Below, in pieces: positions 45,965 through 57,376 of a DNA stretch of 64,000 nucleotides. Under the pieces are notes generated by a model, which had not been told where the DNA came from, did no database searches, and saw only the letters and a program-made list of their open reading frames with translations. How positions within the stretch are numbered: the stretch's first letter is position 1; every line of letters begins with the position of its first letter. The DNA is from GCA-003244245 sp035606945 (lineage in GTDB: Bacteria > Actinomycetota > Actinomycetes > Mycobacteriales > Pseudonocardiaceae), in NCBI GenBank assembly GCA_035606945.1, contig DATNDR010000086.1:1-64000 (forward strand), written 5' to 3'. Position numbers and translations under genes: made by a program.

Positions 45965-46077
45965 ACTTCTGGAATGGCACTGAGCATCAACAGTGACCAG
46001 ATCGACATGAATGCGACTGCGGCGCCCGATGCCGTTGCCGACCTGGGCCGGGTCCGGTCGGCGCCGTCGGCTGATCC

Positions 46078-46542
46078 CTATGTTTCCGGCCCCTGCGATT
46101 CATTGGGATCGTCCGGGGTGCGGCAGCAATGTTCCAGCCACAGTGCGGCTGCGACCAGCGCAGCGGCGCACACCGCCCCGATCGATGCGGTGATGGTGTC
46201 TGACGCCGCCGAGGCCAGTTCAGAGCGCAACGGCAGCACGTAGGCGAGCACGCCCAACCATGCTCCCCCGGTGATGGCGCCGGCCAGCGAGGAGGCCTTG
46301 GCCACCACGACGGCCTTCGCTGCGGTGAGTGCCTGCACCGGCCGGCTGCCCGGACGTTGCCGGATCCGGGCCCGCAGCGTATTGCCCAACACTCCCTCGG
46401 CGATCGCGAAGACGAGCAGCGTGGTGCCGGCCGGCTGCGGCAACGTCGGCACCACACCGTAGGACAGCTGCAGCACCAGGTTCACCAGCACACCCGCAAT
46501 GACCGCGGCCGCGATCAGGTCTCGCGCTCGGGTGAACGTCAC
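46078..46542 (-). CDS. DUF3180 membrane protein (Rv3605c-like)
   Basis: 154 residues with four hydrophobic segments: LIAAAVIAGVLVNLVLQLSY, TTLLVFAIAEGVLGNTLRAR, ASSLAGAITGGAWLGVLAYV and SIGAVCAAALVAAALWLEHC. DUF3180 has no known activity but is fixed in this position after folK in mycobacteria. The GTG start overlaps the folK stop. Confidence 0.85.
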   Translation of the reverse strand: MTFTRARDLIAAAVIAGVLVNLVLQLSYGVVPTLPQPAGTTLLVFAIAEGVLGNTLRARIRQRPGSRPVQALTAAKAVVVAKASSLAGAITGGAWLGVLAYVLPLRSELASAASDTITASIGAVCAAALVAAALWLEHCCRTPDDPNESQGPET

Positions 46543-47051
46543 GGTGACCGCAACCTCAGGTCGTCGCGGCGCTGCACACCTCGTCTGTCCTCGGCGGGCA
46601 GCGCGGCGACCAGGTCGGCTACCGCGCCATGGCCGGCGAGCACCGCGTCGGGGGCCACTTCCAGCCACGGCACCAGCACGAAGGCGCGCTTGTGGGCGCG
46701 CGGATGCGGCAGGGTCAACCGCGGGTCGTCCCGGCGGGTCTGCTCCACGTCGATCACGTCGACGTCCAGCGTGCGCGGGCCCCACCGCAACGTGCGGGTG
46801 CGCTGCGCGGCGGCTTCGCAGAGCTGCCCGCGGCGTAGCCACTCCTGGGCATCCGCGCCCGGGTCGTCGACCAGCAGCACGGCGTTGAGGAACTCATCCT
46901 GCGGCACTGCGCCCTCCACGGCGCCCCATGGCACAGTCTCGTACACCGCCGACACTGCCCGGACCACCTCCCCCAACTGGGCGACACATCCGCGTAGGTA
47001 CCCCAGCCGGTCCCCCACGTTGGACCCGATCGACAGTACCGCCGTACTCAC
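46539..47051 (-). CDS. folK: 6-hydroxymethyl-dihydropterin pyrophosphokinase
   Basis: 170 residues. HPPK motifs: VLSIGSNVGDRLGYLRGCVA, FLNAVLLVDD, and RWGPRTLDVDVIDVEQ with DPRLTLPHPRAHKRAFVLVP. It transfers pyrophosphate from ATP to the pterin, the step before FolP. The GTG at 47051 has GGAGG six bases upstream; an upstream ATG was rejected as pre-motif sequence is not conserved. Confidence 0.93.
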   Translation of the reverse strand: MSTAVLSIGSNVGDRLGYLRGCVAQLGEVVRAVSAVYETVPWGAVEGAVPQDEFLNAVLLVDDPGADAQEWLRRGQLCEAAAQRTRTLRWGPRTLDVDVIDVEQTRRDDPRLTLPHPRAHKRAFVLVPWLEVAPDAVLAGHGAVADLVAALPAEDRRGVQRRDDLRLRSP

Positions 47052-47076
47052 CCCAGACCTCCGACCGACAGGGGCC

Positions 47077-47439
47077 TCATGAACGCTTCCGGCACAGGGT
47101 GACCGAGACATCGGTGAACGGTTGGGACAGGGGGGCATGGGGTTTATGGACGGTGATCTCGACGGCGTGCACGCGCTGATCGGTCAGGATCTCGGTGGCG
47201 ATGCGCCCGGCGACGGTCTCGATCAGGTTGCAGGGATCTCCTCCCACAATGTCGGCGGCCCGCTGAGCCAGCGCGCCGTAGTCCAGCGTCGCGGACAGCT
47301 CGTCGGTGGCCGCGGCGGGCTCCAGGTCCAGCCAGACCGTCGCGTCGACGAAAAACTCCTGCCCGTCGCGCCGCTCGAAGTCGTGCACCCCGTGCCGGCC
47401 GTGCACCCGCAGCCCGGTGAGCGTGATCCGGTCGCTCAC
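47077..47439 (-). CDS. folB: Dihydroneopterin aldolase
   Basis: 120 residues: ITLTGLRVHGRHGVHDFERR, DGQEFFVDATVWLDL, LIETVAGRIATEILTD with the catalytic Glu, and a Lys in VEITVHKPHAPL. It splits dihydroneopterin to hydroxymethyl-dihydropterin. The GTG start overlaps the folP stop. Confidence 0.93.
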   Translation of the reverse strand: MSDRITLTGLRVHGRHGVHDFERRDGQEFFVDATVWLDLEPAAATDELSATLDYGALAQRAADIVGGDPCNLIETVAGRIATEILTDQRVHAVEITVHKPHAPLSQPFTDVSVTLCRKRS

Positions 47440-48305
47440 GGCGTGTCCCTGCCGCGGCCGGCAGGCTTGACGGCACCGAGGCGCCAGGCCGCGGCCACCG
47501 CGATGGCGTCCCGCGAGGCCGCCACATCGTGCACCCGGACTCCCCAGGCGCCGGCCGCGGCAGCCAGCGCGGACACTGCGGCGGTGGCGGTGTCCCGACC
47601 GTCGCAAGGCCGCGCCTGGCCGTCGTCACCGGCCAGCAAAGTGCCCAGGAATCGCTTGCGCGACGCCCCCACCAGTATCGGAAACCCCAGTTCGGTCAGC
47701 ACGTCGAGGTGGCCCAGCAGGGCCCAGTTGTGCGCGGCCTTCTTGGCGAAGCCAAGCCCGGGATCGAGCACCAGCGCACCCGGATCCACTCCGGCGAGCA
47801 CCGCAGCGTCCACCTGGGCCACCAGTTCGGCGCGCACCTCGGTGACGACATCGGCATAGTGCGCCAGGTGGTCCATGGTCGCGCTGTGCCCGCGCCAGTG
47901 CATGAGGATCCACGGAACCCGGCACCGGGCCATCGTCGACGCCATCGCGGGATCGGCCAGGCCGCCCGAGACGTCGTTGACGATGATTGCGCCGGCCTCC
48001 AGGGCGGCCTCGGCGACCGCCGCGCGGGTGGTGTCCACGCTGCAGAGCAGGCCACTGGCGGCCAGCTCACGGATCACCGGCACCACCCGGGCGATCTCGG
48101 TGGGTGCATCGACGCGACGGGCCCCCGGGCGGGTGGACTCGCCCCCGACGTCGATCAGGTCAGCGCCCTGGGCGCGCAGCGCCAGGCCGTGCGCCACTGC
48201 ATCGTCGCGGTCGAGGTAGCGCCCACCATCGCTGAACGAGTCCGGAGTGACGTTGATGATGCCGATCACCACGCAGCGACCGGGATCGGGGATTGCGGGG
48301 TGCAC
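47436..48305 (-). CDS. folP: Dihydropteroate synthase
   Basis: 289 residues, TIM barrel. Motifs: GIINVTPDSFSDGGRYLD, DVGGESTRPGARRV, IIVNDVSGGLAD, LVLDPGLGFAKKAAHNW and PILVGASRKRFLG. It condenses the pterin pyrophosphate with p-aminobenzoate and is the sulfonamide target. GTG start three bases after folE. Confidence 0.95.
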   Translation of the reverse strand: MHPAIPDPGRCVVIGIINVTPDSFSDGGRYLDRDDAVAHGLALRAQGADLIDVGGESTRPGARRVDAPTEIARVVPVIRELAASGLLCSVDTTRAAVAEAALEAGAIIVNDVSGGLADPAMASTMARCRVPWILMHWRGHSATMDHLAHYADVVTEVRAELVAQVDAAVLAGVDPGALVLDPGLGFAKKAAHNWALLGHLDVLTELGFPILVGASRKRFLGTLLAGDDGQARPCDGRDTATAAVSALAAAAGAWGVRVHDVAASRDAIAVAAAWRLGAVKPAGRGRDTP

Positions 48306-48308
48306 CGG

Positions 48309-48920
48309 TCACCTCCGCATCATCAGCTCCAGCACCTCGCCGCGGGACGAGGCACTGGTCTTGAACAGTCCCCGGACCGCCGAGGTGGTGGTGGTCGAGC
48401 CGGGCTTGCGGACGCCGCGCATCGCCATGCACAGGTGCTCGGCTTCGATCACCACGATCACCCCCCGCGGTTCCAGCCGGCGCACCAGCGCGTCGGCGAC
48501 CTGCGAGGTGAGCCGTTCCTGCACTTGTGGACGCCGGGCATACAGATCGACCAGCCGGACCAGCTTCGACAACCCGGTGATCCGACCCGCCGCGTTAGGG
48601 ATGTAGCCGACGTGCGCCATGCCGTGAAACGGCACCAGGTGGTGCTCGCACTGGCTGTACATCGGGATGTCCCGGACCAGCACGAGCTCGTCGTGGCCCT
48701 CGTCGAAGGTCCGCTCCAGCACCGTGTCGGGGTCGAGGAACAGCCCGGCGAACATCTCCTGGTACGCCCGCGCGACCCGGGCCGGAGTTTCCCGCAACCC
48801 TTCCCGGTCCGGGTCCTCCCCGCACGCGATCAGCAGCTCCCGCACCGCCGCCTCGGCCCGGATCCGGTCGAACACCCGGTGCGGCCCGACGTCCGGGTCC
48901 GAGTTGACGGTGCTGGTCAT
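48309..48920 (-). CDS. folE: GTP cyclohydrolase I
   Basis: 203 residues. Zinc and catalytic residues are in MYSQCEHHLVPFHGMAHVGY and IEAEHLCMAMRGVRKPGSTT; RITGLSKLVRLVDLYARRPQ is also typical. It converts GTP to dihydroneopterin triphosphate, the first folate step. The ATG at 48920 has GGAGA upstream; 80 bases separate it from ftsH. Confidence 0.95.
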   Translation of the reverse strand: MTSTVNSDPDVGPHRVFDRIRAEAAVRELLIACGEDPDREGLRETPARVARAYQEMFAGLFLDPDTVLERTFDEGHDELVLVRDIPMYSQCEHHLVPFHGMAHVGYIPNAAGRITGLSKLVRLVDLYARRPQVQERLTSQVADALVRRLEPRGVIVVIEAEHLCMAMRGVRKPGSTTTTSAVRGLFKTSASSRGEVLELMMRR

Positions 48921-49000
48921 GGCCGGTCTCCGTGCGCTGGGAGCCCCACGCGCGGGATGTTCAATTGCGGGTTCAGCCGACTGGTGTCCAATTCGCCGGC

Positions 49001-51310
<2,310 letters not shown>

Positions 51311-51589
51311 TCGGCTACGGCCCTCGGTGGCCTCGACCCTCCTGAGCTACGTGCGCTGGACTGTTAAACGGTGCTGGCAGACCGTCGCAGGACAGCAGAG
51401 CACTCCCGTCGCCCCCACCCTACCCGGCAGCCCGGGTTGTCGGTTGGTGGATGATGACCCGGAGTTGACGCTGCGCCAGCGGCGTAAACCTTCTCCATGT
51501 CCGGTGCCCCATACCGGTGCCACCAGCCGGCCTAGCAGCGCCCAACAACGTTCCTCCGGCATACACCACGGGCAGCTTCGCGGTAACCG

Positions 51590-52216
51590 CTAATCGGCGT
51601 AGATCTCTGGTGCCAGGGTGCCGATGTAGGGAAGATCACGGTAGCGCTCGCCGTAATCCAAACCGTAGCCGACGACGAACTCCTGGGGGATGTCGAAGCC
51701 GATGTAGCGCACCGGAACGTCGATCTGGATCGCGTCCGGCTTGCGCAACAGCGTGCACACCTCCAAAGTGGCCGGTCGGCGGGTCATCAGGTTGCGCAGC
51801 AGCCAGGACAGCGTCAGCCCCGAGTCGATGATGTCCTCCACCACGAGCACGTGGCGCCCGGCGATGTCGCGATCGAGATCCTTGAGGATGCGGACCACCC
51901 CCGAGGACGAGGTCGACGAGCCGTATGACGACACCGCCATGAATTCCAGCTGGACCGGGATGGGCAAGGCCCGGGCGAAGTCGGTCATGAACATCACCGC
52001 GCCCTTGAGCACGCCCACGAGCAGCAGATCACCATTGCTGTGTCCAGCTTGGTAATCGGCGGCTACCTGCTGCGCGAGCTCCCTGATGCGGCACCGGATC
52101 TGCCCTTCGGTAACCAGCACCGACGCGATCTCCCCCGCATACAGCGCCGTCCCATCACGCCCCGTCCCATCCCCTGCCGCCCCACCCCGGGCCGTCCCAT
52201 CCCGACATGGAGACAT
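51590..52216 (-). CDS. hpt: Hypoxanthine-guanine phosphoribosyltransferase
   Basis: 208 residues. The PRPP motif VLVVEDIIDSGLTLSWLLRN, SSYGSSTSSSGVV loop and YIGFDIPQEFVVGYGLDY are intact; it salvages hypoxanthine and guanine. Conserved sequence starts at LYAGEIASVLVT. The only upstream start that reaches it is the ATG at 52216, which lies inside the palindromic repeat at 52201-52264. From there about 20 residues with a repeating DGT/GRDG pattern are read (three GATGGGACGG units). A GTG at 52120 is a shorter alternative. Confidence 0.9.
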   Translation of the reverse strand: MSPCRDGTARGGAAGDGTGRDGTALYAGEIASVLVTEGQIRCRIRELAQQVAADYQAGHSNGDLLLVGVLKGAVMFMTDFARALPIPVQLEFMAVSSYGSSTSSSGVVRILKDLDRDIAGRHVLVVEDIIDSGLTLSWLLRNLMTRRPATLEVCTLLRKPDAIQIDVPVRYIGFDIPQEFVVGYGLDYGERYRDLPYIGTLAPEIYAD

Positions 52217-52264
52217 ATCGGGGTTTTGAGCGGGTCGATCACCCCGATATGTCTCCATGTCGGG
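52201..52264. repeat. TCTCCAT palindrome, paired copy between tilS and hpt
   Basis: Two 23-base arms (52201-52223 and 52242-52264) are perfect inverted copies with an 18-base spacer. They fill the gap between tilS and hpt. The left arm contains the apparent hpt ATG on the minus strand, so the hairpin would cover the hpt translation start. Confidence 0.8.
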
Positions 52265-52280
52265 GTTGCGGGGGGGATTG

Positions 52281-53213
52281 TCAGGAGACATGCAGTCTGC
52301 CCTGGGTGCGCGAGAGGTCGAGGGTGCCTGGTAGGCGCAGCGGGCCCTGGCCCGACCAGCGGCCGATGAGGTCATCGGCCGCACGCAGGTGAGCGTCGGT
52401 CAGCTCGGTCACCCCCGCGTCGAGCAGCCAGCGCCGCAAGACACGGCGGCGCAGTGCGGCCGGTTGGGTGGAAAGCGCCGCGACGTCCAGTTCGGCACCG
52501 CGGCGGGCAGCCGCGAGCAACTCGCCGGCCTGCCCGTCGAGCACGTCGAGGTCCTCCCGCAGCTGCTGAGCTGTGCGCGCCAGGGCTTGGGCCACCCCGC
52601 CGGCCAGCACATCTTCCAGCAACGGCAGCACCTCGGTGCGCAACCGGACCCGCCGGAAGCGGGGGTCGGCGTTCTGCGGGTCACTCCACGGCTTCAGGCT
52701 TAATGCGGCACAGGCCGCGACGGTGACGGCCCGGCGAATCCCGAGCAGTGGCCGACCCCACGGCCAGTCGAGCTCCCGCATGCCCGCCACCGACCGGGGT
52801 CCCGATCCTCGGCCCAGCCCGAGCAACACCGTCTCAGCCTGGTCGTCCATGGTATGGCCGAGCAGCACCAGCGCCCCGGGCGGTGCGGAATCGCGCAACG
52901 CCTGGTAGCGGGCTCGGCGGGCGGCTGCCTCCAGCCCTCCAGAACCGGCGGCGGCGTCCACGGTGACGGGCAGCACCTGCACCGCCGGGTAGCCCAGCTG
53001 CCGTAACTGCGCGCCGGTGGTCTGCGCCACCTGCGCCGAGCACGGCTGCAGCTGATGGTCGATAACCAGGCCGTGCACCGGCAGACCCAGCGCAGCGGCG
53101 CAATGCACGGTCGCGGCGGCCAGTGCCAGCGAGTCAGGACCACCGGAGCACGCCACGGCGACTGCGCCCCCGACCTCGTGGCCGACCAGAAACCGGCGGA
53201 CCGCGGTACGCAC
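52281..53213 (-). CDS. tilS: tRNA(Ile)-lysidine synthetase
   Basis: 310 residues. The PP-loop AVACSGGPDSLALAAATVHC and GLVIDHQLQPCSAQVA are canonical, followed by LGHTMDDQAETVLLGLGRGS and a C-terminal TilS substrate domain. It changes C34 of tRNA-Ile(CAU) to lysidine so AUA is read. The GTG at 53213 is the first start after the upstream gene; no ATG fits. Confidence 0.9.
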   Translation of the reverse strand: MRTAVRRFLVGHEVGGAVAVACSGGPDSLALAAATVHCAAALGLPVHGLVIDHQLQPCSAQVAQTTGAQLRQLGYPAVQVLPVTVDAAAGSGGLEAAARRARYQALRDSAPPGALVLLGHTMDDQAETVLLGLGRGSGPRSVAGMRELDWPWGRPLLGIRRAVTVAACAALSLKPWSDPQNADPRFRRVRLRTEVLPLLEDVLAGGVAQALARTAQQLREDLDVLDGQAGELLAAARRGAELDVAALSTQPAALRRRVLRRWLLDAGVTELTDAHLRAADDLIGRWSGQGPLRLPGTLDLSRTQGRLHVS

Positions 53214-53242
53214 CTGGTTGACCGCCGGGTGACAGTGCGGTC

Positions 53243-54322
53243 TCAGGGAGCGATGCGATACAGCCAGGCCGCCGGATCGGCGATCTCCGGGCGGGTGGGC
53301 AGCGTTTCCGGTGAGGTCCACACTGTATTGAACCGGTCCATGCCCACAGCATCCACCACGTACCGGGTGAACGCGGCGCCCTCGGCGTACTGGCGCAGCT
53401 TGGCATCGATGCCCAGCACCGCGCGCAGCACTCGCTCGGCGAGCGTGCCGCCCTGGCGGCGGGCGGTGAACCGCTGCCGGATCAACCGCACCGAAGGCAC
53501 CACTGCCGGTCCGACCGCGTCCATCACATGGTCGGCGTGCCCCTCCAGCAGGGTGGCCAGCGAGATGAGCCGGTCCAGCGTCGCGCGCTGCTCGGGGTTT
53601 TGCAACAAGGTCAGCATGCCCAGCGCGTCCGATGCCTCGCCCCGCCGGGCGCCGCGCAGCGCCGCGGGCAGCCGGCTCACCATCTTGGCCAGGGTTTCCG
53701 GGTCTTCGGTGGCCGCCATGAACGACCGCACCTGGGTGGCGAAATGCTCGCGCAGCCACGGTACGGCGTTGAACTGAAGCCGGTGAGTGGCCTCATGCAG
53801 GCAGACCCACATCTGAAACTCATCAGCCGGGACGTCCAGCGTCTGGCCGACAGTGACGATGTTGGGGGCCACCAGGATCAACCGCCCCGGGTCTTCGGAC
53901 GGCCCGCCGAAGGGGTCGTACTGGCCGAGCACTCGCGACGCCAGGAACGCCAGCGCGACGCCCACCTGCACGCCCGCGGTGGTGGACAGCATGCGGCGGG
54001 CCCGTCCATCCGGGATTCGGTAGTCGGCGAGCAGCCGGCACAGCCCCTCGGTGGCCGCATCCACCCACCCGGGCCGGTCCACGACCTCGGCGGCCGGTGG
54101 CGCCTTGCCGTCGTCGAGCCCGGTCAGCTCCCGCACGTGCGTCTCGGCAGTGATCGACAGCACGCGGAGTCGTCGCACCGTCGCCGCCGCCTTCTCATGC
54201 GGTACTGCAGGACCGGCCGGCAGCAGCCGTTGCGCGGTGACCGCCGCTACCGCCCAGTCAATGGGGGCACCGGCTGGACCGGTCCTGGGTGCCTGAGGTG
54301 TATCGAGCGCGGGTTGTCCCAT
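53243..54322 (-). CDS. DUF2342/F420-associated zinc metalloprotease-like protein (Rv3626c-like)
   Basis: 359 residues. A zinc-protease signature HEATHRLQF lies at about residue 175 after EFQMWVCLHEATH, with LLEGHADHVMDAVG downstream as the likely third ligand region. Its family is labelled coenzyme F420 biosynthesis-associated, but proteolysis is not shown. It lies 20 bases after the dacB-like gene and 30 before tilS. Confidence 0.85.
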   Translation of the reverse strand: MGQPALDTPQAPRTGPAGAPIDWAVAAVTAQRLLPAGPAVPHEKAAATVRRLRVLSITAETHVRELTGLDDGKAPPAAEVVDRPGWVDAATEGLCRLLADYRIPDGRARRMLSTTAGVQVGVALAFLASRVLGQYDPFGGPSEDPGRLILVAPNIVTVGQTLDVPADEFQMWVCLHEATHRLQFNAVPWLREHFATQVRSFMAATEDPETLAKMVSRLPAALRGARRGEASDALGMLTLLQNPEQRATLDRLISLATLLEGHADHVMDAVGPAVVPSVRLIRQRFTARRQGGTLAERVLRAVLGIDAKLRQYAEGAAFTRYVVDAVGMDRFNTVWTSPETLPTRPEIADPAAWLYRIAP

Positions 54323-54341
54323 ACCACGACGGTAACGCGGC

Positions 54342-55859
54342 TTAATGACAGCCGCATGACCTCAATTCGGCTGCCAGTGCGTCCAACCGCGGCCGCACCA
54401 GGGCCGGGTTGGGGCCATTGGAGAGCAAAGCGAAGACCAACATCCTGCCGTCGGTGTCCAAAACCGTGCCGGCGAGGCTATTGACGCCGGTCAGAGTGCC
54501 GGTCTTGGCTCGAACCCAGCCTCGGCCTCGCGCGGAGGCGCCAGAAGAGTCACGGTAGCGGTCAGCCAGGGTGCCGCTGCCACCGGCGACCGGAAGCCCC
54601 ACCAGTAGTGGTCGTAGCGCTGCGGTCGGCGGCTGGTTCACCCCATCGGTTGGCTGATTGCCGGCTCCGCTGGCGGTTGTCTGACTGCCGGGTCCCCCGG
54701 CGGTGGCGGCGGGCTGGTCCGGCGCGGCGGCTGTGCCCAGCAGTGCGGTGAGCAACGTCGCCGGGACGGCATCGCTGGTGGACAGGCCGCTGCCGTCGAC
54801 CAGGGTGGCCCCGTTGACGTCGAAACCGTGGCGCCGCAGCACGGTGAGCACTGCCTGCGACGCCCCGGCGAACGATGGCTGCGCTCCGGTCTTGCGGGCC
54901 ACCTCCCTGGCGAGCGTCTCGGCGAGCACGTTGTCCGATTGCCGCAGGGCGGTGGCGACCAGGTCCTGCACCGTCGGGGACGACACGTCGCCGAGCACCG
55001 CGGCACCGGGTGCGGCGCTGCCGAGCGTGACGGTGTCCGGGTCGGCACCCAGCCGGCGGGCCAACTCGGCCGCCGCGGCGGTCGCGGGTTTCGCAGCTCG
55101 CGGCGAGATGTCCTGTTGGGGATCCGCGCGGCCGCCGTCGAGCATCACCGGCTCGATCGGTGCGATGTATCCGCCTGCCACGTCGGCCGGCAGCCAGCTC
55201 GGCGCCAGCGCGTCGCCGGTGTAGCGGCTGACATCGACCAGCACGCGGCGGATCGGACCCGGCACCGCCGCCCGGACCTGGCTGACCAGGTCATCCAGCC
55301 GGGCCGCGCCCGGGTATCCGGTCTCGGTGCCCTGAGCCGCACCCGACAGTGTCGGGTCACCGCCGCCGCGCAACACCACGGTGGCGGGGTCCGGCCCGGC
55401 CAGCACGGTGGTGTGGAACCGTTGCTGGTGGTCCAGCGTGAGCAGCGCGGCCGACGCGGTGAGCAGCTTGGCGGTCGATCCGGGAACCAGTGCATCGGCC
55501 GGGTGCCGCTGCCAGAGCACAGCACCGGTCGCAGGGTCGACTACCTGCCCGGACAGCGAGCCCAGCCCACCGGCCGCGACCAGCGGGTCGAGGACGGCAC
55601 CAACGCCCGCAGGGGTCGGCGCCGGGCCGTCGGCGGTGACCGGGCGTAGCGCCGGATGCGGCACCACCGGCGCGGGTGGCGCCACGGCCGACGCTGCCGC
55701 CGACACCGCGGCCAGCCGTTGGGTCAACGCGGTGACGCCGAAGCCCACGCCGAGCCCGGCCGCTACCGCGATCAGCAGGACGGCAGCGACGACGGGGACC
55801 ATGGCGACCCGCTTGCCGTATCGGCCCAGCACGTGCCACCAGCCACCGAGTCCGCGCAT
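54342..55859 (-). CDS. dacB: D-alanyl-D-alanine carboxypeptidase/endopeptidase, S13/PBP4 type (Rv3627c-like)
   Basis: 505 residues. An N-terminal membrane anchor (VPVVAAVLLIAVAAGLGVGF) places the domain outside the cell. Penicillin-binding motifs are SxxK in LVPGSTAKLLTASAALL, SxN in LRQSDNVLAETLA and KTG in VRAKTGTLTGVNSLAG. It trims peptidoglycan peptides. A Gly/Thr/Pro-rich insert lies before the final 100 residues. Divergent from ppa. Confidence 0.9.
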   Translation of the reverse strand: MRGLGGWWHVLGRYGKRVAMVPVVAAVLLIAVAAGLGVGFGVTALTQRLAAVSAAASAVAPPAPVVPHPALRPVTADGPAPTPAGVGAVLDPLVAAGGLGSLSGQVVDPATGAVLWQRHPADALVPGSTAKLLTASAALLTLDHQQRFHTTVLAGPDPATVVLRGGGDPTLSGAAQGTETGYPGAARLDDLVSQVRAAVPGPIRRVLVDVSRYTGDALAPSWLPADVAGGYIAPIEPVMLDGGRADPQQDISPRAAKPATAAAAELARRLGADPDTVTLGSAAPGAAVLGDVSSPTVQDLVATALRQSDNVLAETLAREVARKTGAQPSFAGASQAVLTVLRRHGFDVNGATLVDGSGLSTSDAVPATLLTALLGTAAAPDQPAATAGGPGSQTTASGAGNQPTDGVNQPPTAALRPLLVGLPVAGGSGTLADRYRDSSGASARGRGWVRAKTGTLTGVNSLAGTVLDTDGRMLVFALLSNGPNPALVRPRLDALAAELRSCGCH

Positions 55860-56021
55860 CGCTGCCGTTCCTACCCCACCCCACCGTGCCCTCCGCGCCC
55901 GGGGCGAACTCGGTGACAGGACGGTTGATCAACCACTGCGCGAGGAGGGCGGGCAGTCCACACTGGGCGTGGGGGCGCTCGCAGAACGCGGTGGTGGTCG
56001 TGGAAGGGAAGGGGAGGGCGT

Positions 56022-56543
56022 GTGGAGTTCGATGTGACGGTTGAGATCCCGCAGGGGCAGCGCAACAAGTACGAGATGGACCACCGGACCGGTCGCATCC
56101 GGCTGGACCGTACGCTGTTCACGGCCACCCAGTACCCCGCTGACTACGGCTTCATCGAGGACAGCCTCGGTGAGGACGGTGATCCGCTGGACGCGCTGGT
56201 GTTGGTGCAGGAGCCCACCTTTCCGGGCTGCCTGATCTGCTGCCGGGCGATCGGGATGTTCCGGATGCGCGATGAGAAGGGTGGCGACGACAAGGTGCTC
56301 TGCGTGCCCACCGCGGAACCGCGGATGGCGCATCTACAAGACATCGACGACGTCGACGAGTTCTACAAGCTCGAGATCCAGCATTTCTTTCAGGTGTACA
56401 AGGCGCTGGAGCCCGGCAAGAACGTGGCGGGCGCGCACTGGGTGGGCCGCGCCGAGGCCGAACAGGAGATTCGCAACTCCTGGCAACGGGCCCGCGGCGC
56501 CGACGAGCTCAGCGGTGAGTTGAGATCTGACCCTGGGCCCTGA
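56022..56543 (+). CDS. ppa: Inorganic pyrophosphatase
   Basis: 173 residues, class I family. Active-site residues are in EIPQGQRNKYEMDHRTGRIR, PADYGFIEDSLGEDGDPLDA and LVLVQEPTFPGC. It hydrolyses pyrophosphate to drive biosynthesis. GTG start, preceded by GGAGGGCG. The last 35 bases overlap the 3' end of the convergent MarR gene. Confidence 0.95.
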   Translation: MEFDVTVEIPQGQRNKYEMDHRTGRIRLDRTLFTATQYPADYGFIEDSLGEDGDPLDALVLVQEPTFPGCLICCRAIGMFRMRDEKGGDDKVLCVPTAEPRMAHLQDIDDVDEFYKLEIQHFFQVYKALEPGKNVAGAHWVGRAEAEQEIRNSWQRARGADELSGELRSDPGP

Positions 56544-57024
56544 CTGCGTCCTTGGTCAGGTCCGGTCGATCACACCAGTTCGCCTCGTAACCGGCGGTGA
56601 AACGGTCGATCAAGTCGGCGAACTGCTCACGTTCAGCGTGCTCCCAGGGTTCGATGATGGCCGCGATCCGTGCATTGCGGCGTTGCCGGGCCCGTTCCAG
56701 CAGTGCCGTGCCCGCATCGGTGATGGCCAGCAGGGAGGCGCGTCCGTCACCTGGATCGGCCCGTCGCTCGACCAATCCCACACCGACGAGATGAGCGGCC
56801 TGCCTGCTCACTGTGGAGGGATCGGAGTGCACCGCAGCGGCGAGCCCGGTGACTCGTGACGGCCCGCCGCAGGCGAGCGTATGGAGCAGCATGAACGACG
56901 GCCGATCGAGGTCATCGCCACGCACCACCGCGGCACGCTCGATGAGACGGATCAGCCGGGCTAGCCCGGTGCCGATCCGGCTGGACACCATCAGATCGTC
57001 GGTCACCGACGGGGAACCAGGCAT
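56509..57024 (-). CDS. MarR-family transcriptional regulator
   Basis: 171 residues. The winged helix shows LDRPSFMLLHTLACGGPSRV, TGLAAAVHSDPSTVSRQAAH, LVGVGLVERRADPGDGRASL. These bind as dimers and often sense phenolic compounds or oxidants. The ATG at 57024 has GAAGGTG upstream. Target genes are not evident; the MFS gene at 57549 is close by. Confidence 0.87.
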   Translation of the reverse strand: MPGSPSVTDDLMVSSRIGTGLARLIRLIERAAVVRGDDLDRPSFMLLHTLACGGPSRVTGLAAAVHSDPSTVSRQAAHLVGVGLVERRADPGDGRASLLAITDAGTALLERARQRRNARIAAIIEPWEHAEREQFADLIDRFTAGYEANWCDRPDLTKDAVRAQGQISTHR

Positions 57025-57179
57025 CGAATCACCTTCACTGCATGCCCCACACAAGTATCTTTATGCAATCAATCCTTCACTCATTTCGGAGGAGCGGCAA
57101 GGAGGTTCACCAGTAATGCTGACCCGCGGACGGGGGCATGCAGTGACCACAGTGCTACGCGAGGTGGCAGGCATGAAGA

Positions 57180-57208
57180 AAGCCGGCCTGTCCGTGCCAG
57201 GCCGGCTT
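57180..57208. terminator. Hairpin terminator for the small membrane protein at 57224
   Basis: AAGCCGGCCTG pairs with CAGGCCGGCTT around a seven-base loop. It lies 16 bases past the stop of the minus-strand gene. Confidence 0.75.
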
Positions 57209-57223
57209 CGCTTCACGGCGTAC

Positions 57224-57376
57224 CTAGCGCACGGCGCGACCGCGGATCGCGCCGAACACGCCGGTGGCGACGAACAGCACCAAGCCCACGATCGCCAGCC
57301 ACAACAAGGCCTTGATGGTGAACCCGATGATGACCAACGCCACCCACAACACCAGCAAACCGATGATCAAACCCAT
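57224..57376 (-). CDS. Small hydrophobic protein, 50 residues
   Basis: MGLIIGLLVLWVALVIIGFT followed by a second hydrophobic run and a basic tail IRGRAVR. It is almost wholly membrane-embedded, probably two helices. GGTGGAG precedes the ATG and a terminator follows the stop, so it is very likely expressed. Function unknown. Confidence 0.75.
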   Translation of the reverse strand: MGLIIGLLVLWVALVIIGFTIKALLWLAIVGLVLFVATGVFGAIRGRAVR

